From NCBI GenBank assembly GCA_016699535.1, contig CP064980.1, positions 868,001 to 932,000 of the forward strand: a DNA stretch of 64,000 nt, given 5' to 3'. The notes beneath the pieces were generated by a model that worked only from the letters and a program-made list of their open reading frames with translations, did not search any database and was not told where the DNA came from. Positions 1 to 8,920 of this stretch are shown piece by piece. Positions within the stretch are counted from its first letter, which is position 1. Each line of letters begins with the position of its first letter. The stretch comes from Myxococcales bacterium (GTDB lineage Bacteria; Myxococcota_A; Polyangia; Polyangiales; GCA-016699535). A program made the translations under genes and the position numbers.

Positions 1-1002
1 GGCAACGGGCATTCACAGCCACCACCTCCGTATTTTGCAGATAAACCAATGGCTACCCCGGCGACGCGTAAACTTGCGCGCGACCTTGGCGTCGATCTTC
101 GGCAAGTCAAACCCAGCGGAGACAGTGCTCGAGTGACCAAGCCTGATGTTATGAATTTTGTAAACGGCGTGGAGCAGCACATGGCGGCTTCGAACTATAT
201 GCATTCGAGTCAAGGTGCGATGACACCTGCTCGGCGCGATTCGGTTCCGGCGCCTAAGAAAGCCGAACTTCTTAGTGAGCCGCCAACCCAAGTGCACGAC
301 ATGGAAGAGCGAAGGCCATTCGTGGGCATCCGTAGGCGCATTGCTGAGCGCATGCAGCACGCAAAGAACACGGCTGCTCATTTTACCTTTGTTGAAGAGT
401 GCGATGTAGGCCGTCTTCAGGATTTACGCGAAAGTCTCAAAGAAGAAGCCCAAGCCAACGATGTGAAGCTTGCCTATTTGCCTTTTATTGTTAAAGCAGT
501 TGTTGCAGCTCTGAAGAAACATCCCGAGCTCAATACCATCCTTGATGAAGAAGCCAATGAGCTTGTCACGCGGAAGTACCATCACATCGGCATTGCAACG
601 GCAACGGAACGAGGTTTGCTTGTGCCGGTGGTGCGCAACGCCGATCAACTTTCGGTCATGGAAGTCGCCAAAGAAATCGAACGCCTTGCTAAAGGTGCTC
701 GCGAGGGTTCTCTTTCGACCTCCGAGTTGCACGGCTCAACTTTTACTGTGACGTCTCTTGGAAAGCACGGAGGCTTGTTCGCTACGCCTGTCCTTAACTT
801 TCCTGAAGTAGGCATCCTTGCCGTGCATCGTATGAGGCAACGTGCGATTGTCAAAGATGGACAAATCACCATCGGCAACGTGATGCTTTTGTCGTTTTCC
901 TTTGACCATCGTTTGATTGATGGTCACGTAGGCGCAGCCTTTGCTTACGAGATCATTCATTATCTAGAGAATCCCGGTCGGCTCTTTTTAGAGATGCGTT
1001 GA
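1..1002 (+). CDS. Dihydrolipoamide acyltransferase (E2) of a 2-oxoacid dehydrogenase complex, 5'-truncated
   Basis: E2 subunits move acyl groups from a swinging lipoyl arm to CoA in 2-oxoacid dehydrogenase complexes. The frame is open at base 1, so the lipoyl domain(s) lie outside the window. What remains begins with a peripheral-subunit (E3)-binding domain (ATPATRKLARDLGVDL..., encoded from about base 52), then a charged linker, then the catalytic acyltransferase domain. The active-site motif DHRLIDG is present with catalytic His at bases 907-909. The sequence VGIRRRIAERMQHAKNTA is the usual entry to the catalytic core. The substrate (pyruvate, branched-chain or 2-oxoglutarate) cannot be settled; the sequence leans to the branched-chain/pyruvate type. 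E1 and probably E3 genes are expected just upstream. Confidence 0.93.
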   Translation, partial: GNGHSQPPPPYFADKPMATPATRKLARDLGVDLRQVKPSGDSARVTKPDVMNFVNGVEQHMAASNYMHSSQGAMTPARRDSVPAPKKAELLSEPPTQVHDMEERRPFVGIRRRIAERMQHAKNTAAHFTFVEECDVGRLQDLRESLKEEAQANDVKLAYLPFIVKAVVAALKKHPELNTILDEEANELVTRKYHHIGIATATERGLLVPVVRNADQLSVMEVAKEIERLAKGAREGSLSTSELHGSTFTVTSLGKHGGLFATPVLNFPEVGILAVHRMRQRAIVKDGQITIGNVMLLSFSFDHRLIDGHVGAAFAYEIIHYLENPGRLFLEMR

Positions 1003-1025
1003 TCCAAAGATTCACCCAACGCATT

Positions 1026-1937
1026 CTAGGCGAACATGCCTTTTTGTGCGCAGGGCTCGATGTGCTTGATAAGATAGTCTTTGAACAAACGCACGCGTTC
1101 CGGGAGATACCGACTGGCTGGTTGTACTACGTGCACCGCGCCTGCTTTGGCTAGCCAAGAAGGCAGAACCCGCTCCAATGCTCCTGCGTTAATACTTTTG
1201 GCTGCAAGAAACGATGGGATGAGGGCAATGCCGCTACCGGCTTCAACCAGTGCCGCGCTAATACTGTATGCGGTTGTGTTAATGGTGCCTTGGACTTCAA
1301 CGCTTTGGCTTTGCCCGCTTTTATTGAGTGTCCACTGTTGCTGATTGTCCTTAGCGCGAAATAACACGGCTGGATGTTTGCTAAGCGAAGCGATGTTTCG
1401 CGGTTTGCCATGTTCTTTGAGATACGCCGGTGCTGCGACAAGCCATAGCTCGGTGCTCATGACCTTGCGTGCCACTAGCGCCGAGTCGTGCAACTCGCCT
1501 GCTCGTATTGCCAAATCAAATCCTTCCCGCACCAAATCAACGATGCGATTGCTTAGCTCGACGTAGATGCGTATGCCTGGATGGATATTGCAAAAGCGAT
1601 GAATGATCGCTGCAAGCATATGACTAAAATCTTCCGGAGCCGTGATTCGTATTTCTCCGATGGGCTCGGCTCCAACGTCGCGAACAATCTCAGTTGCATC
1701 GATCAGTCGATCGATGGCAGAGACAACCTGCCCGAAAAAAGTTTCCCCGGCTTGCGTAAGACGAATCTGACGTGAGCTTCGCCTTAGCAGTTGTACGCCA
1801 AGTTCTTCTTCCAAACGACTCAAGCGCCGGGAGACAGTGGATTTGGGTACCGCTAAGAAACGGGCTGCGGGGCTAATGCCTCCTTTTTCAACCACACGCA
1901 CAAAGGTCGTAATACCATCTAAATCAATGCCATCCAT
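1026..1937 (-). CDS. LysR-family transcriptional regulator
   Basis: 303 aa, a normal LTTR length. Residues about 8-66 form the winged helix-turn-helix (FVRVVEKGGISPAARFL, then STVSRRLSRLEEELG), followed by the linker helix and a type-2 periplasmic-binding-like effector domain. It resembles the AaeR/DmlR-type subgroup, with ELSNRIVDLVREGFDLAIRAG in the effector domain. It ends 24 bp from, and converges on, the E2 gene, so it probably does not regulate that operon from its own promoter region. The divergent gene on its upstream side is the 35-aa lysine-rich protein. The effector is unknown. Confidence 0.9.
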   Translation of the reverse strand: MDGIDLDGITTFVRVVEKGGISPAARFLAVPKSTVSRRLSRLEEELGVQLLRRSSRQIRLTQAGETFFGQVVSAIDRLIDATEIVRDVGAEPIGEIRITAPEDFSHMLAAIIHRFCNIHPGIRIYVELSNRIVDLVREGFDLAIRAGELHDSALVARKVMSTELWLVAAPAYLKEHGKPRNIASLSKHPAVLFRAKDNQQQWTLNKSGQSQSVEVQGTINTTAYSISAALVEAGSGIALIPSFLAAKSINAGALERVLPSWLAKAGAVHVVQPASRYLPERVRLFKDYLIKHIEPCAQKGMFA

Positions 1938-2151
1938 AAATCACTGTTCCGTTTTTGCAACGATTTGTTTAAAAATAGCGTTATTGTTCAAAAACGCAAC
2001 CTGTCACTGTAATCCAAGAAGCGCTGCAGGGTCCTGAATTCGCGGTATAGACAGAGCTTCTGCAGGTACTGGCTACTCCTATTGAGCTGGTCTATTCTAA
2101 AGACGTTCATGGTCGGAGCGGGGCTCGCCAGAACGTACAAGGAGAGTCATC

Positions 2152-2259
2152 ATGGCCAGAGGTCAAGAGAAACCCAAAAAGAACAACAAACCAAAAGTAT
2201 CTATCGAAGACAAGAAAAAGAAAAAAAGAGAAAAAGAACTCAAGGCAAAACAGATATAG
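2152..2259 (+). CDS. Small lysine-rich protein, 35 aa
   Basis: A short frame starting MARGQEKPKKNNKPK and ending KAKQI; nearly half the residues are Lys or Arg. It has an AAGGAG ribosome-binding site at 2139-2144, 7 bp from the ATG, and is followed by a strong intrinsic terminator, which is a complete expression unit. From memory, similar tiny Lys-rich proteins (MAKG/MARG starts, KKKK tails) are annotated as hypothetical in many proteobacteria. The function is unknown; binding to nucleic acid or ribosomes would fit the charge but is inference. Confidence 0.6.
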   Translation: MARGQEKPKKNNKPKVSIEDKKKKKREKELKAKQI

Positions 2260-2295
2260 TTTGTGTTTGAAAAGTAATTGACGTTTTACAAGATA

Positions 2296-2353
2296 GGGCT
2301 GCTGCCAGAGTTAGAAGATTATTTTCTTCTCTGATTGCAGCCCGATTCTTTTT
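2296..2353 (+). terminator. Intrinsic terminator after the small lysine-rich gene
   Basis: A long hairpin: GGGCTGC (2296-2302) pairs with GCAGCCC (2337-2343), with further inner pairing CAGAG/CTCTG and AGAAGA/TCTTCT. It is followed by a T-rich run (TTCTTTTT). It sits 37 bp after the 35-aa gene's stop codon and reads on the plus strand. Confidence 0.8.
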
Positions 2354-2440
2354 AACGCCAACTTGAATTGTTTTGTGTACTTTCTTTTTCGTCGAAGCCC
2401 AGTCTCTTTATTTCATCGGCTTCTATGGCGTCTTGTAGTG

Positions 2441-2470
2441 TGTTGCAGCAAGTGTAAGTTTTGTGCAACA
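2441..2470 (+). promoter_or_regulatory. Inverted repeat just upstream of the DUF938 methyltransferase
   Basis: TGTTGCA (2441-2447) and TGCAACA (2464-2470) are a perfect 7-bp inverted repeat separated by 16 bp, ending 9 bp before the methyltransferase start. It could be an operator or an RNA hairpin affecting translation. No recognisable -35/-10 pair was placed with confidence in 2354-2440. Confidence 0.3.
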
Positions 2471-2479
2471 AGATAGTTT

Positions 2480-3094
2480 ATGAAAGACATGGCTGGGCAG
2501 CGTTTATTTAGTGAGGCGGCGGAGCGTAACCGTGGGCCGATTCTTGAAGTGCTGAGAACTCTGCTTGCTAAAGATGCGAGGGTGTTTGAAATCGCCAGTG
2601 GTACGGGTCAACATGGCTTTTACGTTGCGCACAACTTGCCGTCGATTCAATGGTTTCCAAGTGATGCGAGTCCGGAGGCCTTGACGAGTATTTCGGTGTG
2701 GCGGAACGAAGCACAAGCTGCCAATCTTCATGCGCCGCGCCATTTGGATGTCTGCGAAAAACCATGGCAGCTTGAATCCAAGTTTGATGCTATTTTTTGT
2801 GCCAACATGGTTCACATTGCTCCCTGGGAGGCTAGCGAGGCTTTGTTTGATGGCGCTGCACAAAACCTTGAGAAGGGTGGTTTGCTGATCTTGTACGGGC
2901 CGTATCGTTTTGGCGGAAAGTTTAAAGCTGAGAGCAATCGAGCCTTTGATCAATCGTTGCGGGCCCGTAACCCAGAGTGGGGCGTGCGTGATTTTGAGAA
3001 GCTAGACGCCTTAGCAGTCGAGCATGATCTCGAGCATCAGCAGAGCATCACCATGCCGTCCAACAATCATGTCTTGGTGTGGCGCGCTAATTAA
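2480..3094 (+). CDS. DUF938-family SAM-dependent methyltransferase
   Basis: 204 aa, matching the DUF938 (METTL26-like) class I methyltransferase family. Motif I is FEIASGTGQHGFYVA, and family signatures FCANMVHIAPWEA and LILYGPYRFGGK follow. The C-terminal NPEWGVRDFE...HNHVLVWR-type ending is typical (here MPSNNHVLVW). The substrate is not established for the family. ATG at 2480 and ATG at 2489 (MAGQRLFSEAAERN) are both possible starts. The last two codons and the stop lie inside a 72-bp repeat shared with the 3' end of the beta-barrel gene at 6.3 kb, so the original C-terminus may have been replaced. Confidence 0.85.
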   Translation: MKDMAGQRLFSEAAERNRGPILEVLRTLLAKDARVFEIASGTGQHGFYVAHNLPSIQWFPSDASPEALTSISVWRNEAQAANLHAPRHLDVCEKPWQLESKFDAIFCANMVHIAPWEASEALFDGAAQNLEKGGLLILYGPYRFGGKFKAESNRAFDQSLRARNPEWGVRDFEKLDALAVEHDLEHQQSITMPSNNHVLVWRAN

Positions 3095-3158
3095 GTCCGT
3101 AGGCGGCGTTGAGGCCGAAGAAGATGCCGGAGATGGATAGGCCAGCATCTGCGCGCAT
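3087..3158 (-). repeat. 72-bp direct repeat, copy 1: gene-end remnant
   Basis: 70 of 72 bases match 6320-6391. Read on the minus strand it encodes the last 23 residues (MRADAGLSISGIFFGLNAAY plus GLN and stop) of the beta-barrel protein whose full gene is at 6320-7117. Here it is detached from any barrel gene, so it is a remnant. It overlaps the end of the methyltransferase gene on the other strand. Confidence 0.9.
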
Positions 3159-3178
3159 GAGACTGCAGACTCTTGACT

Positions 3179-5862
3179 TTAAGGTGTCAGTGATGCGCCA
3201 CCTTTGTATAGCAAGGCTGCGTGCAGGGCTTCGGCAAGGTCGTACAGCTGAGTGCGTTGGAGCTGAAGCATGCCTACCTCGCGGGCTCCGGCTTGCGCCC
3301 CTTCAAGAGCTGCTGAGGAGAACGCCGCCGAAAGGCCCAGCGCGCTATCGTGCATTTGCCAGAGATAAATTTCATCAAATTGGGAAGCCAAATCCTTTAC
3401 TAATGTTGGTCCAATGGCTTCTCGTGCTAAACGAAACACTGCAAAATCAAAACGCGTAGGTTCATCGACACTTTGCAAAATATAACTTTTCAAGCCCCGC
3501 AATCGGTCACCAAGAGCAATCGGACCCCCGTTTTCTCGAAGAATTGCCATAACATCGGTGATTGCCTCATCAAACCAACTAGCCTCTAAGTATTCCGCTG
3601 AAAGACCGTATAGGCCGTTCTGAATCATGCTTTGTGGTACGAAATTTCCAGACTGAGCAATGTAGTCGTCCAATACTGGGATTAACACATCTAGGCGGTC
3701 GGACTCGGATGCCATGAGTCGAAAGGCTTCCTGTGCTTCATCACCCGCGATGCCCCACATTTCAAACTGAGTGTGTGCAATTTGATAATAAAGCTCGTGT
3801 GCAGAAGTTCGAATGCGTCGCAAGAGTTCCGTTTGTGTTGCGAGGCTTCCGGAATGTCCAGGGATATCCAACGTTCGAACGAGGGCTGAGCGCAGTTGCT
3901 TTTCGTTCGAAGCCCCCATCAACTCAATCAGCACTTCGTCAATTTGGTCGTCAAGAACGTTGCGAGCATTAAGGTTGGCGCCTGTCCAAAACGACTCCAA
4001 AATGGCGGCAACTGATTCGTTGAGCTGCCCGTTGCGGTGAAAAGCTTGCCTCAAAAAAGCCACCATATCATCGCTAACCGTTCCAGCCTCTCGAATTTGA
4101 ACGAAAAGATCGTACACGTTTCGTGAAGCTAGCGTGCGCGTATAGCTATCGATTGCATTGACAATCTCATTTGAATATTTACGGGCTGACGCTGTTAGTG
4201 CGTGCAAGGTTCCATCCATACCAGAAGCAATGCGTGCCACGTTGATCCTTGGCCATTGTGCTTTTGGCAAGTCATTCAGGTATTCTGAAATTCTCATTAG
4301 GTACTGCCCGAGCGGCGAACGTACTTCGGCGAGCTCTGGCATGAGCTTGGCAAAGCCAAAGGCTGTGGTGATGGCCTCGAATGCAAACCATGCGCCCGTA
4401 GCAATAACGCCTTGACGCTGTGCCATATAGGCAGCCCGATTAGCCAAGGATGGTTCAAGTCCAGACTGGTAGGCGTCTTCGAGGAGCAACATGCGGTCTA
4501 TTTTTTGGTAAAGGTAGGTGCCGGTCACCGTTGCAGATGCTAGACCTGTGATCTCGACAAGGAGTTGTCCAATGGGAGATAGCGGTGGGGCAAAGATGGC
4601 CAACGCTCCCCAGATGCCGAGCGATACGCCCGTTGATATCCCAAGAACAGTCTCGATGCGCTTTTGTTCGTATGTCCGCTCGTCGACTAAGGTTTGTACA
4701 AAGGCATCGATGTTATAAAAATCTGGATGTTCTACTAGAACCGCTGTCCGGACTTCGGTAAATAGGCTGAGCAACACGACCTCTTCACTGCTCGCATTGC
4801 CAATGCGTGTGCCCGACTCATCGAATTCAAAGAGCTCAGCCTCCACTTTTCCCAAGTTTTCTTCGAGCACGGTGAGGCCTTGTTCCATGGTTGTGGCTGC
4901 CGCCGCATCGCCGGGCGCATCTTGAAGCAAATACTCTCCGACTTCTTTGCTCTGTCCAGCAAGTTTTATGCTGGACAATGGTTCTGCACCGTAGATGACT
5001 TGAAAAGCAGCTTGGTTTTTTGCGAACTCAATTTGAGCTAGACGCAAAACATGCATGAGTCGGCTATCCTTGAGAGTTTCACGTGTGTAGTCACGATTGT
5101 TGCTGCTCGCGAATCGGGCCACCGTTTGCCTTATTTCATCAATTAGGATGTAGCGCTGGCTGTAGTTATCGAGCTCGCCGAATTCACAATAGAGCAATCC
5201 GTCCGGATTGAGTGATGTCACCACCTCGCCCTCTCCAGGGCTACATGGCGAATTGGCGCTGTATGGTACGGCGTGAACACGATGAAATCGTCCTCGAGGA
5301 CTGACATTGATTTGCTCACTTGGAAAAGTTGGTGCAACCACGTAGATATTGAGTTCCGGCCCTAGATAACTATCGAAATCTTCAACTATTCGACGCACGG
5401 CCTGCGCTTCATCCAGAAATCCGGTACCGACCGAAGTTAGAACACTTTCGATATGTTGTTGGGTGACGGTAGCTTGGTCACGAATGGCTGGATCCATATG
5501 AGGGAACATTGTGATGGCGTTCGTGTTCTGTTCGATGCCACTGCGCAGACTATAGTAAAAGTCCCAGCTCTCTGGAGTGCTTTGGTAGGGGGTGCCAGAT
5601 TTTACGTGGTTGAGGTAACTTTTCGCCAGCTGAAGTTCTTGCCGTGAAGTATCGATGCGTTTGGCTGCTTCTGTTTTTAGCACGTAGGCATATTCGGCCA
5701 TTTGATGAGACATGGCACAAGCTGTTTTGTTGCCTTGATCATCTGAAGATAGCTCGTCACAGTGTTCTTGGGCATTGACGCTGGAAGCAGAAAAAAGCTT
5801 GTTAGCGCGAGCGTACTAAGCAAGAAAATGTTTTTGATGTGAGATACAGAACCTATCGACAT
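3179..5862 (-). CDS. Large exported protein of unknown function (frameshift at signal-peptide junction)
   Basis: An uninterrupted 844-codon frame (3179-5713, first ATG MSHQMAEYAY) lacks a signal peptide. One exists upstream in another frame: ATG at 5862, AGGAGA ribosome site at 5869-5874, MSIGSVSHIKNIFLLSTLAL then TSFF. Adding one base to the run at 5791-5796 (AAAAAA on plus) joins them as ...TSFF-SASSVNA-QEHCDEL, with a classic signal-peptidase site after VNA, giving 894 aa. The start overlaps the stop of the upstream lipoprotein by 10 bp, which supports coupling. The protein is mostly helical-looking, with one hydrophobic stretch (GISTGVSLGIWGALAIF, about residue 355 of the 844-codon frame). 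No known domain was recognised. It lies inside a module flanked by 72-bp direct repeats. Confidence 0.7.
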
Positions 5863-6086
5863 CTGTGCTCTCCTGTGGCTGCATTGATTTCTTTGCATTC
5901 CAAACCGAACACGCAATCGAAACTGGTCTCGCAGACACCATCTTCAGCAGTAAAAGCGCCATTGTCAGAGGCTATTGAATGGCTTTCAGTTGTTGGTGTG
6001 CATGCTGTGATCGATACAAGCAACAAGATGATAGTGGTTAGCCCTTGATTAGTACGACGCGGTAAAAGCGCTAAGTTAAGTTTCAT
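5853..6086 (-). CDS. Small lipoprotein, Cys-containing
   Basis: 77 aa. A basic N-terminus (MKLNLALLPRRTNQG) and hydrophobic segment end in the lipobox ITAC, so the mature lipoprotein would start CTPTTESHS. The short mature part has four more Cys (VCETSFDCVFGLECKE...HRCR), probably forming disulfides. Its stop overlaps the start of the large exported protein, so the two are likely co-translated and may act together at the outer membrane. No family was recognised. Confidence 0.65.
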   Translation of the reverse strand: MKLNLALLPRRTNQGLTTIILLLVSITACTPTTESHSIASDNGAFTAEDGVCETSFDCVFGLECKEINAATGEHRCR

Positions 6087-6219
6087 TTAATGTACTCCGT
6101 TGCAACTAGAGTAAAGCAAACTCCATGCCAGCTCTGTACCCCCTTCACAATAGATTAGGATTGACTCCTATCTATTGGGACAACTCAATAAGCAGCTTTG
6201 CGCAGCGTTGTCTTGAAGC

Positions 6220-6239
6220 GAAAACGCATAGGCGTTTTC
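6220..6239 (-). terminator. Possible terminator hairpin after the beta-barrel gene
   Basis: GAAAACGC (6220-6227) and GCGTTTTC (6232-6239) form a perfect 8-bp stem with a 4-base loop. It lies downstream of the minus-strand beta-barrel gene and upstream of the lipoprotein gene. There is no strong T-run, so termination is uncertain. The rest of 6087-6319 shows nothing else recognisable. Confidence 0.35.
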
Positions 6240-6319
6240 ACTACAGTGTAGTCGCTTGCGCTGAGGGTTAGTGTTCCCCACTATGCCATGGCGATCAGAC
6301 TTAGCAGGAATTGCTCTCC

Positions 6320-6391
6320 CTAATTAAGTCCGTAGGCGGCGTTGAGGCCGAAGAAGATGCCGGAGATGGATAGGCCTGCATCAGCGCGCAT
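6320..6391 (-). repeat. 72-bp direct repeat, copy 2: 3' end of beta-barrel gene
   Basis: Matches 3087-3158 at 70 of 72 bases in the same orientation. This copy is in its native context as the end of the beta-barrel coding sequence. The two copies bracket a 3.16-kb segment holding the large exported protein and the small lipoprotein. Confidence 0.9.
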
Positions 6392-7117
6392 TTGGAATTG
6401 TTTGATGGGTTTATAGCGAAAACTGAATTGGGGGATGGAAAGCCATGGAAAAATAAATGGCTTTGCGCCTCCATGTGCCCAACTTGGCTCGCTGTAGCCG
6501 GGGTAGTGGTTGTTGTCAGCGCCGCACCATGGGGCGCCGTCGCTAGTGGTGGTTGCTGGGTTGCCTGCAGAGGTGCAGTCGCGCCACGCAGAAGGATTAT
6601 CTGGATTGGGATTGCTCGGATCGTTGGGATAGACCTGAGTGCGATGAAGGTTATCGAACACAGCACCTAGACCCACTCCTCCTCCGATCAAGAATGCATA
6701 CCTGCTGCGTTTTCCGGTCCACACTTCGAACAAAAGGTCGATCGTTCCGTAGATGGCTTTGAGATCACTTGAGACCCGCTCCCAGCTTTCTTCGCCGTCT
6801 CCTTTGCCCTTAAATAGAAAAGGATCCATGGAGTAGTCCGCGTACGATAACGCGATATTGAGCTCTGTGCCGCCCTTGCGCGTGGTGAACTCAGGGCCAA
6901 AGGTAAAGACGTTAACGGTTGATCCGCCTTTGGCAAAAAGGTTCAGAACAAATTTAGGAATAATCAGGTCCCGAAAACGCATACCGATAAAGGAGTAACG
7001 TTCGCTCGAAAGTTCTTTCGGGTCATTGGGATTGGGTTTTGCATCTTGAGCCCATGCTTCAGTTGAAATAAAGCAGCTCATCATCAAGACCAACATGATT
7101 CCAACTAACGCTCTCAT
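6320..7117 (-). CDS. Probable outer-membrane beta-barrel protein
   Basis: 265 aa with a clear signal peptide (MRALVGIMLVLMMSC...TEAWA, cleavage before QDAKPN). The mature part alternates polar and hydrophobic residues as in small barrels: TRKGGTELNIALSYADYSM, RYAFLIGGGVGLGAVFDNL, FSFRYKPIKQFQMRADAGLS. It ends GLNAAYGLN. Most conserved-looking strands are at the ends, with a Pro/Asn/Asp-rich loop (YPNDPSNPNPDNPS) in the middle. No precise family is assigned. Its last 72 bp are duplicated at 3.1 kb. Confidence 0.6.
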   Translation of the reverse strand: MRALVGIMLVLMMSCFISTEAWAQDAKPNPNDPKELSSERYSFIGMRFRDLIIPKFVLNLFAKGGSTVNVFTFGPEFTTRKGGTELNIALSYADYSMDPFLFKGKGDGEESWERVSSDLKAIYGTIDLLFEVWTGKRSRYAFLIGGGVGLGAVFDNLHRTQVYPNDPSNPNPDNPSAWRDCTSAGNPATTTSDGAPWCGADNNHYPGYSEPSWAHGGAKPFIFPWLSIPQFSFRYKPIKQFQMRADAGLSISGIFFGLNAAYGLN

Positions 7118-7262
7118 GGCTTTACAACTTTCATCTGCACGAAATACCTAGTGTATTTCTAGGATCGCTTTGCGTTTAAGCAAAGGTTTCAATTGCCTAA
7201 AAAACTATCGCGAAAACCGTTTTCGAATGAATTTTCGCGGTGCGGTATTTAAATTATTGTTT

Positions 7263-7778
7263 TTATTGCGCTTTAAAGGTGGGATCCTGGATCGGGGATG
7301 TGTAGGTGTGGGTGTGGGCGCAGCTTTGGAGGAGGGCACGGTATTGGCTAGCCCTGAGCGGGGCGCAGGGCTGGCATGCGCATTGGTGATTGGCGTAGCT
7401 GGGAGGGCGAAGTTCAGCGCCTGGGGCGAGGGCGAAGCATTCCGACGGCTTGGCGGGCGATAAGCAGTCTAGGCGCAGAGGAATTTCAAAATTGCTTTTC
7501 CATTTGCCTTGATGTTTGGATTGTAGAATGGCGGCTGGCGCAAGGTGAACGGCAGCACTGTCATGGTTTTGGATACTAAGTTGCAGGCTGCCTGTTTGGT
7601 CTTTCTCAAGATCAACAATGACGTGGGGCTTGGTTTTGGGATCGATGTTTTTTTCCGGTTTTTCGGACTCGGCTCTTGAATTTGTGTGGGTTTCGTTTTT
7701 GTCTTTGGTGTGGCTTCCGCCGCATGCAAGCAGTGCCCATGCCCCAAACATCATCCAAATTAAGTATTTCACAGCCAC
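7263..7778 (-). CDS. Lipoprotein, hypothetical
   Basis: 171 aa starting at a GTG; GTG at 7772 (giving MKYLIWMMF) is also possible. The hydrophobic segment ends in a lipobox LLAC-GG. A charged linker (TKDKNETHTNSRAESEKPEK) precedes a beta-rich domain. The C-terminal Cys pattern (CLSPAKPSEC, CACQPC, SC) and the PGAELRPP motif suggest a disulfide-bonded extracytoplasmic domain. Its 5' end overlaps the 5' end of the divergent mutY gene by about 40 bp, so start positions on one or both sides may be off. Confidence 0.6.
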   Translation of the reverse strand: MAVKYLIWMMFGAWALLACGGSHTKDKNETHTNSRAESEKPEKNIDPKTKPHVIVDLEKDQTGSLQLSIQNHDSAAVHLAPAAILQSKHQGKWKSNFEIPLRLDCLSPAKPSECFALAPGAELRPPSYANHQCACQPCAPLRASQYRALLQSCAHTHTYTSPIQDPTFKAQ

Positions 7779-8857
7779 TAGCCCTAACGGATTCTTTTGA
7801 GCATCGCAAGATACGAAGAGCGCTACTTACTTGGTATCAGAAAAATAAACGCGATTTGCCATGGCGCACGAGCAGTGATCCTTATGCGATTTGGGTCTCG
7901 GAAATCATGCTGCAGCAGACGCAGGTGAGTACGGTGATTCCTTACTATGAGCGTTTTATGAAGCGTTTTCCGAGCTTGAAAAGCTTGGCATCGGCAGATG
8001 AAGACGAAGTGCTCAAGCATTGGAGTGGTCTTGGCTACTATCGCCGAGCGAGGTTTCTGCATCGCGGTGTACGAGAGGTCCAAGCACGTTACGGAGGCGA
8101 GCTGCCAAAAGATGCTAAAGAACGACAAAGCATTTCGGGGATAGGGCGCTATACCGCGGGCGCGATTGGTAGCATTGCCTTTGATCAGCCGGAGGCCATT
8201 GTCGATGGTAACGTGGCGCGGGTACTCAGTCGTTTGCTTGGGATTACTGCGCCGCTTGGGAGCAAAGAAAGCGAGCAGCTGCTTTGGGAGCTTGCTTCTT
8301 TATTGGCGAAGGGCAGGCAACCGGGTGATTTGAATCAAGCATTGATGGAACTTGGCGCAACGCTTTGTACGCCGAAGCAAGCAAGCTGTGGGCTTTGTCC
8401 GTTGAAGGCTAAGTGTTTTGCGTACAAACATGAGCAGGTAGCAGCACTACCCGTCGCTCGAGTGCGCAAGGCGCCAAGGGAGGAGCATTGGGTGACGGTG
8501 ATGGCGCTTGCAAGTGCCAAGAGTGGTGCGCAAGAGAAGCGTGTCTGGATGGTGAAGCAAGATGGTAGCCGTTTTGCCGGTTTGTGGGGGCTGCCTTCGA
8601 TGCAAGGCAAAGGCGCAGGAGATGCCCGGCGGATTCTTGGTGAATCTTGTATCGATGCGGTGCTAGAGCGCAAAGCTCGAGGGCATATCGAGCATGTGCT
8701 GAGTCATCGTAAGATGAAAGTTGAGCTTTGGTTGGCCAGTGGCGCAAAGGCTCGAAAAAGCTCGACGCGACAGCTTGTGCCCGTTGGAGATATTAAGGGG
8801 ATGGGAGTATCGACGCTCACGAGAAAATTGCTGGATTTACGAGTTTGCCGGCCATGA
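7739..8857 (+). CDS. mutY: A/G-specific adenine DNA glycosylase
   Basis: MutY removes adenine mispaired with 8-oxoguanine. The sequence has the DLPWR entry, catalytic Glu in SEIMLQQTQVSTV, the HhH motif SGIGRYTAGAIGSIAF, catalytic Asp in IVDGNVARV, and the iron-sulfur loop Cys-X6-Cys-X2-Cys-X5-Cys (CTPKQASCGLCPLKAKC). A NUDIX-like 8-oxoG recognition domain follows, ending in SHRKMKVELW. The frame is open upstream to ATG 7676, but 7739 (MPQTSSK) is preferred because family homology begins only at RRALLTWYQKNKRDLPWR. The 5' end overlaps the divergent lipoprotein gene. Confidence 0.93.
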   Translation: MPQTSSKLSISQPLALTDSFEHRKIRRALLTWYQKNKRDLPWRTSSDPYAIWVSEIMLQQTQVSTVIPYYERFMKRFPSLKSLASADEDEVLKHWSGLGYYRRARFLHRGVREVQARYGGELPKDAKERQSISGIGRYTAGAIGSIAFDQPEAIVDGNVARVLSRLLGITAPLGSKESEQLLWELASLLAKGRQPGDLNQALMELGATLCTPKQASCGLCPLKAKCFAYKHEQVAALPVARVRKAPREEHWVTVMALASAKSGAQEKRVWMVKQDGSRFAGLWGLPSMQGKGAGDARRILGESCIDAVLERKARGHIEHVLSHRKMKVELWLASGAKARKSSTRQLVPVGDIKGMGVSTLTRKLLDLRVCRP

Positions 8858-8920
8858 GATCTTGCAGCTATAGCTTGCTGATCTCTTGAGTGTGCCGGCA
8901 AGCCGCGGTACACCGGCGGC

